A DNA stretch of 64,000 nucleotides, taken from NCBI RefSeq assembly GCF_900116665.1, contig NZ_FPBK01000001.1, forward strand, positions 372,001 through 436,000. Direction: 5' to 3'. This stretch comes from Pustulibacterium marinum. Its GTDB lineage: Bacteria; Bacteroidota; Bacteroidia; Flavobacteriales; Flavobacteriaceae. A program made the translations under genes and the position numbers. The notes under the pieces were generated by a model that saw only the letters and a program-made list of their open reading frames with translations, was not told where the DNA came from and ran no database searches. Positions 53,067 to 60,446 of this stretch are shown here, in pieces. The first letter of the stretch is position 1. The number at the start of each line of letters is the position of its first letter.

Positions 53067-53876
53067 TCAAGACAGGTTTGACATTCTGCCTTCAAGAAGA
53101 CTTACGATGGTATTCATTTCTTGGAGTGCATGTTGATATCCGGTGCTAAAGGCAAGATCTAGCATTTTTACATCTAGCATGCCTATTTTTTGAATGTTGG
53201 GAGCCAAAAATACGTAGTCACACTTTTTAAATTTTTCGTAATAGTTGGCATCCATGCTAATGTGATATACACGTTGTAATAACCTAAATGTAGTGCTAAT
53301 ATCCGCCTTTTCAATTGGTGTCACTGGGTTTACAAAACTTCCCAGAATAATATCACAACTATCTTGTAGAGGTTCTACCGGAAAGTTGTTCATCACACCA
53401 CCATCAGAATACAGTTCGCCATTCATCTCAACCGGAGAAAAATAGGGTGGTACGGCACTACTGGCTACTAAGGGTTTGATGAGTTCTCCTGAATTAAAAT
53501 ATTCCAAAGTACCGCTGGTAATGTTGGTCGCAGCAATGGTAGTAGGTATGTGTAAAGCTTCGAAAGTATCTTTGGTGAAAAATTTTCTAAAGAGTTGATC
53601 GTATTTCTCGCTGTCAATGAGTCCGGGTTTTTTAAGGGCAACCAACGAAAAACTAAACAAAGGCGTTTCCTTGAAGAAGGCCAACATTTCATCGGGATGA
53701 TAACCACTGGCATATAGGGTCGCTACCAAAGCGCCACCACTAGTTCCTGATAGTTGATCCGGGTAAATGCCCACTTCTAAAAGAGCTTTTATAAAACCTG
53801 CGTGGGCCAAAGCACGCACACCTCCGCCGGATAGTACCAATCCTAGTTTTGCTGTATTTGTTGAGGTCAATTTCAT
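53067..53876 (-). CDS. Patatin-like phospholipase (first of a tandem pair)
   Basis: The 269-aa protein has the same layout as its neighbour: oxyanion loop LSGGGVRALAHAG, nucleophile elbow GTSGG, catalytic Asp in SDGGVMNNFP. The dyad is intact. It lies 64 bp upstream of the second copy on the same strand, compatible with an operon of two patatins and the lipoprotein at 51709. Confidence 0.92.
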   Translation of the reverse strand: MKLTSTNTAKLGLVLSGGGVRALAHAGFIKALLEVGIYPDQLSGTSGGALVATLYASGYHPDEMLAFFKETPLFSFSLVALKKPGLIDSEKYDQLFRKFFTKDTFEALHIPTTIAATNITSGTLEYFNSGELIKPLVASSAVPPYFSPVEMNGELYSDGGVMNNFPVEPLQDSCDIILGSFVNPVTPIEKADISTTFRLLQRVYHISMDANYYEKFKKCDYVFLAPNIQKIGMLDVKMLDLAFSTGYQHALQEMNTIVSLLEGRMSNLS

Positions 53877-54064
53877 GATTTCATAGCATGATTATACACA
53901 AATATAATCATTGTTATTGTGTTTTTTATAGTTAGAAGTGATTTGTAACTGCTGCTTGTTTTTTGCGTTAAACTTATGATAAAAAGAAACGCTCCTTGGT
54001 AGAACGGTTGTACTAGATTATGGATTGCCGTACATTTATTCTTTCAAAATAAAATAACAAACAC

Positions 54065-54994
54065 ATGCATATAGTTATTTACGGCCTCGGTGGCGTGGGC
54101 GGTTATTTCGGAGGAAAACTTGCCAAAGCAGGAAATAATGTTACTTTCATTGCCCGTGGCGCTCATCTAAAAGCAGTTCAGGAATACGGACTCCAAGTAA
54201 AAAGTATCGATGGTGATTTTACCATACAACCAACCTTAGCTACCGATACTATAAGCGATGTGCCGAAGGCAGATCTTGTAATTCTATCGGTGAAGTCATG
54301 GCAAATACCAGAAATAGCGGAACAACTAAAGCCTATTTTGCACTCAGATAGTGCGGTATTACCGCTACAGAATGGAGCCGATAATGTAGAAAAATTAGTA
54401 GAAGTATTGCCGGAGCACCAAGTCTTGGGTGGCTTTTGTAAAATATACAGCAAGAAAGAAACCGATGGAGTGATTGATCATTTTGGAGTTTCTCCGGCTG
54501 AAGTAGTGTTGGGAGAATTAAATAATAAAAAGACTGAAAGAGTAGCGGCAATCGCTCGGTTATTCAATGAAGCCGGCTGTTTGGGAACTGTGGCAGAAGA
54601 TATTCAAAAACGCATATGGAGTAAGTTTATCTTTATTACCACAGTGAGTGCCATTGGCGGACTTACAAGAGTGAGTATAGGAGCTATGCGAGATGTGCCT
54701 TATTTATATGATGTATTGAAAAATACAGCGTTGGAAATTAAAGCCATAGCCAATGCCAAAGGCATAAACCTTACTGATGATGATATGGGAGCGCTTTTCA
54801 ATTTTATTGATAAACAACCGTATGAGGCTACTGCTTCTACCCAGAGAGATATTATGGCTGGGCATCCTTCAGAATTGGAAAATTTTAATGGGTACATTGT
54901 CAAAGAAGGAAAACGTTTAGGAATTCCAACTCCGGTCAATGAATTTATTTATTACTGCTTAGTTCCTCAGGAAAAAATAGCCAGAACTTCATAA
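54065..54994 (+). CDS. panE: 2-dehydropantoate 2-reductase
   Basis: The 309-aa NADPH enzyme reduces ketopantoate to pantoate in CoA synthesis. The Rossmann motif is at the N-terminus (IYGLGGVGGYFGGKLAKAGN), the catalytic Lys in RIWSKFIFITTVSAIGGLTR, and the C-terminal helical domain has PYEATASTQRDIMAGHPSEL and NGYIVKEGKRLGIPTPVNEF. The 3' end overlaps the facing gene by 6 bp. A phosphopantetheinyl transferase elsewhere in the window uses the pathway's end product. Confidence 0.93.
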   Translation: MHIVIYGLGGVGGYFGGKLAKAGNNVTFIARGAHLKAVQEYGLQVKSIDGDFTIQPTLATDTISDVPKADLVILSVKSWQIPEIAEQLKPILHSDSAVLPLQNGADNVEKLVEVLPEHQVLGGFCKIYSKKETDGVIDHFGVSPAEVVLGELNNKKTERVAAIARLFNEAGCLGTVAEDIQKRIWSKFIFITTVSAIGGLTRVSIGAMRDVPYLYDVLKNTALEIKAIANAKGINLTDDDMGALFNFIDKQPYEATASTQRDIMAGHPSELENFNGYIVKEGKRLGIPTPVNEFIYYCLVPQEKIARTS

Positions 54995-55369
54995 CTCATT
55001 CAATTTCCGAACCCATGTGTCTGCTTCTGTTGCGGTGCTTACAAAGTTGCAGGGAATGGTAGTAAATTGCTGCACGTATTGTAAATCCTTTAGGTCTGAA
55101 AGTTCTTTGGATATCACTACAACCCATCGAGCATTTTCCTCTAAAACTTTCTTGTAGGTAACTAGAATCATGGGGTCAAAAGAGTGAGTGGCCGCTATAT
55201 CGGTACGTAAAACCCAAATGCCCACGGCTTTTTCTCCATAGTGTTCATATTTTAGTTGTAGCGCTTGTAAAAAACTGGCCTCATCAAAATGCGAGGCGTT
55301 ATGGAAATTCACCTCTATATATTCTTGGTGCAGCGTAAGGCGAAAACCATCTAAGTTATGAATGATCAT
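54989..55369 (-). CDS. Uncharacterised small protein, STAS/SpoIIAA-like
   Basis: The 126-aa soluble protein alternates strands and helices (EYIEVNFHNASHFDEASFLQ, AVGIWVLRTDIAATHSFDPM, ARWVVVISKELSDLKDLQYV), which suggests a STAS/SpoIIAA-like alpha/beta domain common in flavobacteria. No catalytic motif is visible. It is convergent with panE. Confidence 0.68.
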   Translation of the reverse strand: MIIHNLDGFRLTLHQEYIEVNFHNASHFDEASFLQALQLKYEHYGEKAVGIWVLRTDIAATHSFDPMILVTYKKVLEENARWVVVISKELSDLKDLQYVQQFTTIPCNFVSTATEADTWVRKLNEL

Positions 55370-55427
55370 TTCAGTGAGTTATTTCGTCAAAAATATATTC
55401 TTTTATTCTTTCAATGTGTGAAAGCTT

Positions 55428-55470
55428 TTATAAAAAAGCTACCCTACCAAAATAAAGTAGGGCAGCTTTC
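55428..55470 (-). terminator. Minus-strand terminator with no annotated gene upstream
   Basis: The stem aaagctaccctac/gtagggcagcttt (one extra base) is followed by TTTTTT only on the minus strand. The minus-strand DNA feeding it has no recognised gene. Confidence 0.65.
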
Positions 55471-55698
55471 TCCAAACAATGTTGGAGGTTACAAAAAACG
55501 ATGAATCTTTATAACGTAGCTGATATCTAATACCGGCTTACATTTCTTTTCTTATTGCGGTTTGTGTTAATGTAGTTTTATGTATAGCAACTCTGTAAAA
55601 ATACAAAAGCATTCAGCGTTTTTTTGTAACCTTTATTACACGAAACCCTGACAAATGTTGGTTCGGGTTTTCTCCCAGTTTCCTCCCAGTCACCTCTT

Positions 55699-55716
55699 AC
55701 GAAAATTAATTTTCGT
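55699..55716. repeat. 18-bp perfect palindrome
   Basis: ACGAAAATTAATTTTCGT is its own reverse complement. It could be a dimeric regulator site upstream of leuS, about 170 bp from its ATG. Confidence 0.6.
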
Positions 55717-55883
55717 TGGAGCATTGTAAACCTACTTTAGCGGGAAGCTACACGGAGCTATAGTAAATGAGCAAGGGAGTGTAGAAAAATCTATGAACGC
55801 AAGCCAACAATCCACCTTGCTAACTAAACAAATATGGTTAACTTTGGCAACGATTTTAGAAACAGCAAAATAGATCACAGATC

Positions 55884-58800
55884 ATGAAATATACTCCAAA
55901 CGAGATTGAAGCCAAATGGCAACAGTATTGGGCAACAAACCAAACGTTTAAAGCTACTAACCAAAGCGATAAGCCAAAATATTATGTGTTAGACATGTTT
56001 CCTTATCCTTCTGGGGCGGGCTTACACGTGGGGCACCCGCTTGGGTACATTGCTTCAGATATTGTAGCGCGTTACAAGCGTCATCAAGGTTTTAATGTGT
56101 TGCATCCGCAAGGATATGATTCGTTTGGGTTACCAGCAGAACAGTATGCCATTCAAACTGGGCAACACCCTGCTATTACTACCGAAACCAATATCAAAAG
56201 ATACCGCCAGCAGTTAGATAAAATTGGTTTTTCTTTTGATTGGAGTAGAGAAGTACGTACCTCAAATCCTGAATATTACAAATGGACACAATGGATTTTC
56301 ATTCAGTTGTTCAACTCTTGGTATAACAATGAAAGTGATAAGGCGGAAGACATCAGTACGTTGGTAGCTATTTTCGAAAAAGAAGGAAACGCTACTGTAA
56401 ATGCTGTTTGTGATGATAACATCGCTGTTTTTACTGCGGAAGAATGGAACGGATTTTCTTCGGAAGCACAACAGCAAATCTTGTTGCAATACCGTTTAAC
56501 CTATTTGGCAGAAACCGAAGTAAACTGGTGTCCGGCTTTAGGAACGGTTTTAGCGAACGATGAGATTGTCAACGGTGTTTCAGAACGTGGTGGACATCCG
56601 GTAGTTCGTAAAAAAATGACACAATGGAGCATGCGTATTTCTGCCTATGCAGAGCGTTTGCTTGAAGGTTTGAATAGAATCGACTGGACAGAATCGTTGA
56701 AAGAAAGTCAACGTAACTGGATTGGTAAATCGGTAGGAGCGTCTGTGAAGTTCCCCATCCTATCCTTCCCCAAGGGGGAAGAGAAAGCAACGCCGGGTTA
56801 CATGACTGGTGGTAATAATGCTCATTTATTAATAGAAAAAGCCAAGGAAAATAGAAACAATCCTACTGAAGCTGAAGCAATTTTATGGAATGCGCTTAGA
56901 GGAAAACAAGTAGGATACAAGTTTAGACAACAACATTTAATTTCAAATTTTATTGTAGATTTTGTGTGTTTGTCTAAAGGATTGGTCATTGAAGTTGATG
57001 GTGGAATTCATGATCAACAACAAGAAAAAGATGCAGAGCGTACAGCTATTTTAAATGAGCTTGGTTATAAAGTAATTCGTTTTAAAAACGAAGAAGTTAT
57101 AGGAGATTTGGATGGTGTTTTAGAAACAATTGTCAATGTTTTGAAAACACAACCAGAAACTCCCCTTTCCTTTGGAGAGGGGCAGGGGGAGAGGAAATAT
57201 ATCGAGGTTTTCACAACCCGTCCTGATACTATTTTTGGAGTAACGTTTATGACACTTGCTCCAGAGCACGATTTAGTAGCGCAAATTACTACCGACGCAC
57301 AAAAAGCAGCGGTAGAAGCCTATATAGAAGCCACTGCCAAGCGTAGTGAGCGCGAGCGTATGGCCGATGTAAAAACCATTTCTGGGGTATTTACTGGGGC
57401 GTATGCAGAGCATCCGTTTACCAAAGAACCTATTCCAATTTGGATTGGCGATTATGTACTAGCGGGTTATGGAACCGGAGCTGTAATGGCCGTGCCTTGT
57501 GGTGACGAGCGTGATTATGCGTTTGCCAATTTCTTCAAAGGAACCGAAGGCATGCCAGAAATCAAAAATATTTTCAATCAAGATATTTCAGAGGAAGCGT
57601 TTGCAGCCAAAGAAGGTTTTGAGTTGGTAGCATCTGATTTCTTAAACGGATTGGGCTACAAAGCCGGATTGCAAAAAGCTATTGAGCAATTAGAAGCTAT
57701 TGGTGCCGGACAAGCAAAAGTAAACTACCGTTTGCGAGATGCAGTGTTTAGTCGTCAACGTTATTGGGGAGAACCGTTCCCGGTGTATTATGTGAACGGA
57801 ATGCCACAAATGATTGCCGACGAATATTTGCCAATTCGCCTTCCGGAAGTAGAAAAATATTTACCAACCGAAACTGGCGAGCCGCCATTAGGCAACGCTA
57901 CCGTTTGGGCTTGGGATACTACCAAAAATGAGGTAGTAAGCAATGACTTGATCGATAACGAAACGGTTTTTCCATTAGAGTTAAACACCATGCCGGGTTG
58001 GGCAGGAAGTAGCTGGTATTTTAACCGCTATATGGATGCTAACAATACCGAAGCTTTTGCATCGCAAGAGGCGTTGAATTATTGGAGAGAGATTGATTTA
58101 TACATTGGTGGTAGCGAGCACGCAACAGGCCACTTGTTGTATTCTCGTTTCTGGCAAAAATTCTTGTTCGATAAAGGCGTAGTTCCTGTAGATGAATATG
58201 CAAAAAAGTTGATCAACCAAGGAATGATTTTGGGGAATTCTGCTTTTGTGTACAGAACTGAAGATGGTAAGTTAATTTCTAAAGGATTGGTAGGCGATCA
58301 AACAGTTTATCCTATCCACGCTGATTTAGCAGTGATCAACGATGTGACCAATGAATTAGATATTGAAGCATTCAAAGCACATCCATTATACACTGAATAT
58401 AAAGATGCAGAATTCATACTAGAAGATGGAAAATACATTGTAGGCCGTGAGGTTGAAAAAATGTCAAAATCGAAATACAATGTGGTCAATCCTGATATTA
58501 TTTGTGCAGAATACGGAGCAGATACTTTACGTATGTACGAAATGTTTTTAGGCCCATTAGAGCAAGCAAAACCATGGAATACTGCGGGTATGACAGGAGT
58601 TTCTGGTTTCTTGAAAAAACTTTGGCGTTTGTATACCAATGATGAAGGTTTCAATATTACCGATGCAGAGCCAAGCAAAGAAATGTACAAAGTGTTACAT
58701 CAAACCATTAAAAAAGCAACAGAAGATATCGAGAATTTCTCATTCAATACTTCTGTTTCACAATTCATGATTTGTGTAAACGAGTTAGGAAAACTTAAAT

Positions 58801-59138
58801 GTAACCACCGCGCTATTTTAGAGCCATTGGCAGTATTGGTTTCGCCATACGCTCCGCACATTGCAGAAGAATTGTGGAGTGGTTTAGGTCACGAAGAATC
58901 AATTTCGTGTGTAGCCTATCCTAAGTTCGAAGAGAAATACTTGGTAGAAAGCAGTAAAGAATATCCGGTTTCTTTCAACGGTAAAATGCGTTTCAAACTA
59001 GAATTGCCATTAGACATGTCTAAAGAAGATATCGAAAAAACAGTAATGGAAGATGAACGTACCCAAAACCAATTACAAGGAAGAACCCCTAAAAAGGTGA
59101 TCATTGTTCCGGGGAAAATCATCAACATTGTTGGCTAA
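55884..59138 (+). CDS. leuS: Leucine--tRNA ligase carrying an in-frame DUF559 endonuclease-like insertion
   Basis: The class I synthetase has its HIGH motif as HVGH (residues 48-51), KMSKS at 859-863, and the CP1 editing domain with FTTRPDTIFGVTF and GTGAVMAVPCGDERDYAFA (catalytic Asp kept). The total of 1084 aa exceeds the roughly 940 usual in flavobacteria. The excess is residues 291-437, a DUF559 domain placed between VKF and YIEVFTTRPDT at the base of the editing domain. Removing it leaves 937 aa with no gap in the synthetase. As the gene is presumably essential, the protein probably works with the extra domain. Confidence 0.93.
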   Translation: MKYTPNEIEAKWQQYWATNQTFKATNQSDKPKYYVLDMFPYPSGAGLHVGHPLGYIASDIVARYKRHQGFNVLHPQGYDSFGLPAEQYAIQTGQHPAITTETNIKRYRQQLDKIGFSFDWSREVRTSNPEYYKWTQWIFIQLFNSWYNNESDKAEDISTLVAIFEKEGNATVNAVCDDNIAVFTAEEWNGFSSEAQQQILLQYRLTYLAETEVNWCPALGTVLANDEIVNGVSERGGHPVVRKKMTQWSMRISAYAERLLEGLNRIDWTESLKESQRNWIGKSVGASVKFPILSFPKGEEKATPGYMTGGNNAHLLIEKAKENRNNPTEAEAILWNALRGKQVGYKFRQQHLISNFIVDFVCLSKGLVIEVDGGIHDQQQEKDAERTAILNELGYKVIRFKNEEVIGDLDGVLETIVNVLKTQPETPLSFGEGQGERKYIEVFTTRPDTIFGVTFMTLAPEHDLVAQITTDAQKAAVEAYIEATAKRSERERMADVKTISGVFTGAYAEHPFTKEPIPIWIGDYVLAGYGTGAVMAVPCGDERDYAFANFFKGTEGMPEIKNIFNQDISEEAFAAKEGFELVASDFLNGLGYKAGLQKAIEQLEAIGAGQAKVNYRLRDAVFSRQRYWGEPFPVYYVNGMPQMIADEYLPIRLPEVEKYLPTETGEPPLGNATVWAWDTTKNEVVSNDLIDNETVFPLELNTMPGWAGSSWYFNRYMDANNTEAFASQEALNYWREIDLYIGGSEHATGHLLYSRFWQKFLFDKGVVPVDEYAKKLINQGMILGNSAFVYRTEDGKLISKGLVGDQTVYPIHADLAVINDVTNELDIEAFKAHPLYTEYKDAEFILEDGKYIVGREVEKMSKSKYNVVNPDIICAEYGADTLRMYEMFLGPLEQAKPWNTAGMTGVSGFLKKLWRLYTNDEGFNITDAEPSKEMYKVLHQTIKKATEDIENFSFNTSVSQFMICVNELGKLKCNHRAILEPLAVLVSPYAPHIAEELWSGLGHEESISCVAYPKFEEKYLVESSKEYPVSFNGKMRFKLELPLDMSKEDIEKTVMEDERTQNQLQGRTPKKVIIVPGKIINIVG
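56754..56784 (+). repeat. Left hairpin border of the DUF559 cassette
   Basis: The segment contains CTTCCCC-aag-GGGGAAG (56765-56781) and is an imperfect inverted copy of the right border. It is translated as PILSFPKGEE. Confidence 0.7.
57160..57194 (+). repeat. Right hairpin border of the DUF559 cassette
   Basis: CCCCTTTCC-ttt-GGAGAGGGG followed by CAGGGGGAGAGG forms a stem-loop and is inverted relative to the left border. It is translated as TPLSFGEGQGER. Similar C/G-rich hairpins are dispersed repeats in many Bacteroidota genomes. Confidence 0.7.
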
Positions 59139-59167
59139 ACAAGGATAACCAACGCTATTTATATGTC

Positions 59168-59216
59168 AATGCCGCTGTAGCACTTCCGTAGATGGAATGC
59201 TGTAGCGGCATTTTTT
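59168..59216 (+). terminator. Terminator of leuS
   Basis: The arms aatgccgctgtagca and tgctgtagcggcatt pair with a two-base central mismatch and are followed by seven T. Confidence 0.75.
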
Positions 59217-59239
59217 TGTGGCTAATTCTATTTTGTTAA

Positions 59240-59243
59240 CTTC
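59240..59243 (+). repeat. Target-site duplication, left copy (CTTC)
   Basis: The four bases directly left of the IS are repeated directly right of it (60447-60450). Confidence 0.7.
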
Positions 59244-59272
59244 TGTAGGCTTCCCCTGATTAGAACTGCTTA
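59244..59272 (+). repeat. Left terminal inverted repeat of the IS
   Basis: TGTAGGCTTCCCCTGA...ACTGCTTA matches the complement of the right end (TGTAAGCTTCCCTTAA...ACTGTTTA) with several mismatches and one gap. Confidence 0.75.
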
Positions 59273-59298
59273 TTTGTCAAAAATATTCATTTAATTCC

Positions 59299-60132
59299 TT
59301 AGAGGGTACCCTCGAAGGAATTAAATTTTGCGTACGGCACTGGTGCCATATTACCTAATGATTTATGAGGTCTTATGTTATTATAATCCTCTAACCATAT
59401 CATAGTTTGTTCTCTTACTTGATTAATGTCTTCAAAAATATATTTATCCAAGACACCTCTTCGGTAGGAACCATTAAAACGCTCAATAAATGCATTTTGT
59501 GTTGGTTTTCCAGGTTGTGTGTATTGGAACTTTATCTGATGCATTTCACTCCATTGCTGTGTAATCTTAGCAATAAACTCAGGACCGTTATCCATTCTTA
59601 TTTTTAAAGGTTTACTTCTTCGATTAATTAAATGATTTAATACCCATACTATTCGATTGGCAGGAAGTGAAAAATCCACTTCTACATGAAGTGCTTCTCG
59701 ATTATAATCATCAATAACAGTAAAAGCTCTAAAGCGTTTTTTGTTATCTAATACATCCGTTACAAAATCAATACTCCATGATTGATTTTGTTGTTCTGGA
59801 ACTTCTAAAGGTTCTTTAATCCTAGCTGGTAAACGCTTCTTTACTTTACGCCGTAGACTTAACCCGAGCTTCTGGTAAATACGAAAAACTCGTTTGTGAT
59901 TCCAAGTATATCCATCAGCACGTAGACGCTCAAAGGCTTTCCAAAATCCCTCTTCACTATGTGCTGCTACTTTTTCTTTAAGTGCTTGTTCTATAACGGA
60001 ATCATCTTTCTCTTGTAAGCTATAGTAAAATACACTTTTACTAAGTAATAATACACGGCAAGCCCTGCTGATACCGTAATGTGAAAATTCAGTAGCTATG
60101 GCACGCTTCTGGCAAGGCTTTAGAGCTTTTTT
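59299..60132 (-). CDS. IS3-family transposase OrfB (DDE integrase), expressed by -1 frameshift
   Basis: The open frame of 277 codons has no ATG near its start and opens right after the -1-frame stop at 60133-60135, so it should be made as an OrfAB fusion. It begins KKALKPCQKRAIATEFSHYG and contains an HTH_21-like region (EEGFWKAFERLRADGYTWNH), and the DDE core: SIDFVTDVLDNKK (first Asp), IRMDNGPEFI (second Asp), and QNAFIERFNGSYRRGVLD (Glu). All three acidic residues are present. Confidence 0.9.
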   Translation of the reverse strand, partial: KKALKPCQKRAIATEFSHYGISRACRVLLLSKSVFYYSLQEKDDSVIEQALKEKVAAHSEEGFWKAFERLRADGYTWNHKRVFRIYQKLGLSLRRKVKKRLPARIKEPLEVPEQQNQSWSIDFVTDVLDNKKRFRAFTVIDDYNREALHVEVDFSLPANRIVWVLNHLINRRSKPLKIRMDNGPEFIAKITQQWSEMHQIKFQYTQPGKPTQNAFIERFNGSYRRGVLDKYIFEDINQVREQTMIWLEDYNNIRPHKSLGNMAPVPYAKFNSFEGTL

Positions 60133-60386
60133 TCAATAATCTCTTTAGCTAATTGGTGATCTAGTGCTAAACTGGCATACATCTGTTTTAAACGACGGTT
60201 TTCTTCTTCGAGTTCCTTAAGCCGTTTTAGCTCACTAGAATTCATGCCTGCATAGCGTTCACGCCACTTGTAGAAAGCTGCGGTGCTTACTCCGTATTCA
60301 CGAGAGATCTCTGCCGCACTTTTGCCGTTATCAAACTCTTTTAAAATCTTAGCGATTTGTTCTGGTGAAAATTTACTCTTCTTCAT
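60120..60386 (-). CDS. IS3-family transposase OrfA
   Basis: The 88-aa protein has an N-terminal HTH (KFSPEQIAKILKEFDNGKSA AEISREYGVSTAAFYKWRERY) and a C-terminal leucine-zipper coiled coil (LKRLKELEEENRRLKQMYAS). It binds the IS ends and provides the N-terminus of the OrfAB transposase. It ends EIIEKKL within the frameshift site. Confidence 0.93.
   Translation of the reverse strand: MKKSKFSPEQIAKILKEFDNGKSAAEISREYGVSTAAFYKWRERYAGMNSSELKRLKELEEENRRLKQMYASLALDHQLAKEIIEKKL
60126..60132 (-). promoter_or_regulatory. A_AAA_AAG programmed -1 frameshift site
   Basis: In the OrfA frame the codons read GAA AAA AAG, which is the canonical slippery heptamer of IS3-family elements. Slipping back one base enters the OrfB frame just after its only upstream stop. 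Confidence 0.8.
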
Positions 60387-60416
60387 ACTGTTTAAAGTTA
60401 ATAAAATTTATACTTT

Positions 60417-60446
60417 TAAACAGTCCTATTTTAAGGGAAGCTTACA
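60417..60446 (-). repeat. Right terminal inverted repeat of the IS
   Basis: It is the complement-matched partner of the left end. Its last 16 bases (60431-60446) now code for the new C-terminus of the neighbouring GLPGLI gene. Confidence 0.75.

Larger units (their letters stand above)
55370..55883. other. 514-bp gap with candidate small RNA and a palindrome
   Basis: The gap holds a minus-strand terminator (55428-55462), a small hairpin (55470-55487), a 48-codon minus-strand frame of uncertain status (55578-55724), and the 18-bp perfect palindrome ACGAAAATTAATTTTCGT (55699-55716). The final 160 bp form the leuS leader. No conventional gene is visible. Confidence 0.6.
56754..57194 (+). mobile_element. 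DUF559 (PD-(D/E)XK-like) cassette inserted in frame in leuS
   Basis: The 441-bp, 147-codon segment encodes NPTEAEAILWNALRGKQVGY KFRQQHLISNF, IVDFVCLSKGLVIEVDGGIH and LNELGYKVIRFKNEEVIGDL. This is the full DUF559/Vsr-like domain with candidate catalytic residues Asp359, Glu370, Asp372 and His376 of the fusion. Free-standing members of this family are common in Bacteroidota. The cassette has its own possible ATG (56802) and is bordered by hairpin-forming, mutually inverted G/C-rich repeats. No intein motifs are present at the borders. Confidence 0.85.
59244..60446 (-). mobile_element. IS3-family insertion sequence (IS407-like group), 1203 bp
   Basis: The element has imperfect terminal inverted repeats of about 29 bp starting TGTA(G/A)GCTTCCC, two overlapping frames (orfA and orfB) with an A6G frameshift site, and a 4-bp CTTC target duplication. 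Both frames are open along their full length, so the element appears functional and recently arrived. IS3-family membership follows from the OrfA/OrfB sequences; the subgroup is suggested by OrfA and the 4-bp duplication. Confidence 0.9.

Noticed and set aside
55600-55760. tmRNA or tRNA 3' end suggested by GGTTCGGGTTTT and TCCCAGT repeats
   Set aside because: No acceptor stem, anticodon arm or tag-peptide frame can be built around it.
56754-57194. Intein or self-splicing intron in leuS
   Set aside because: There is no Cys/Ser/Thr at the start, no His-Asn before a Cys/Ser/Thr at the end, and no intein block motifs. The frame is continuous, so no intron needs to be removed.
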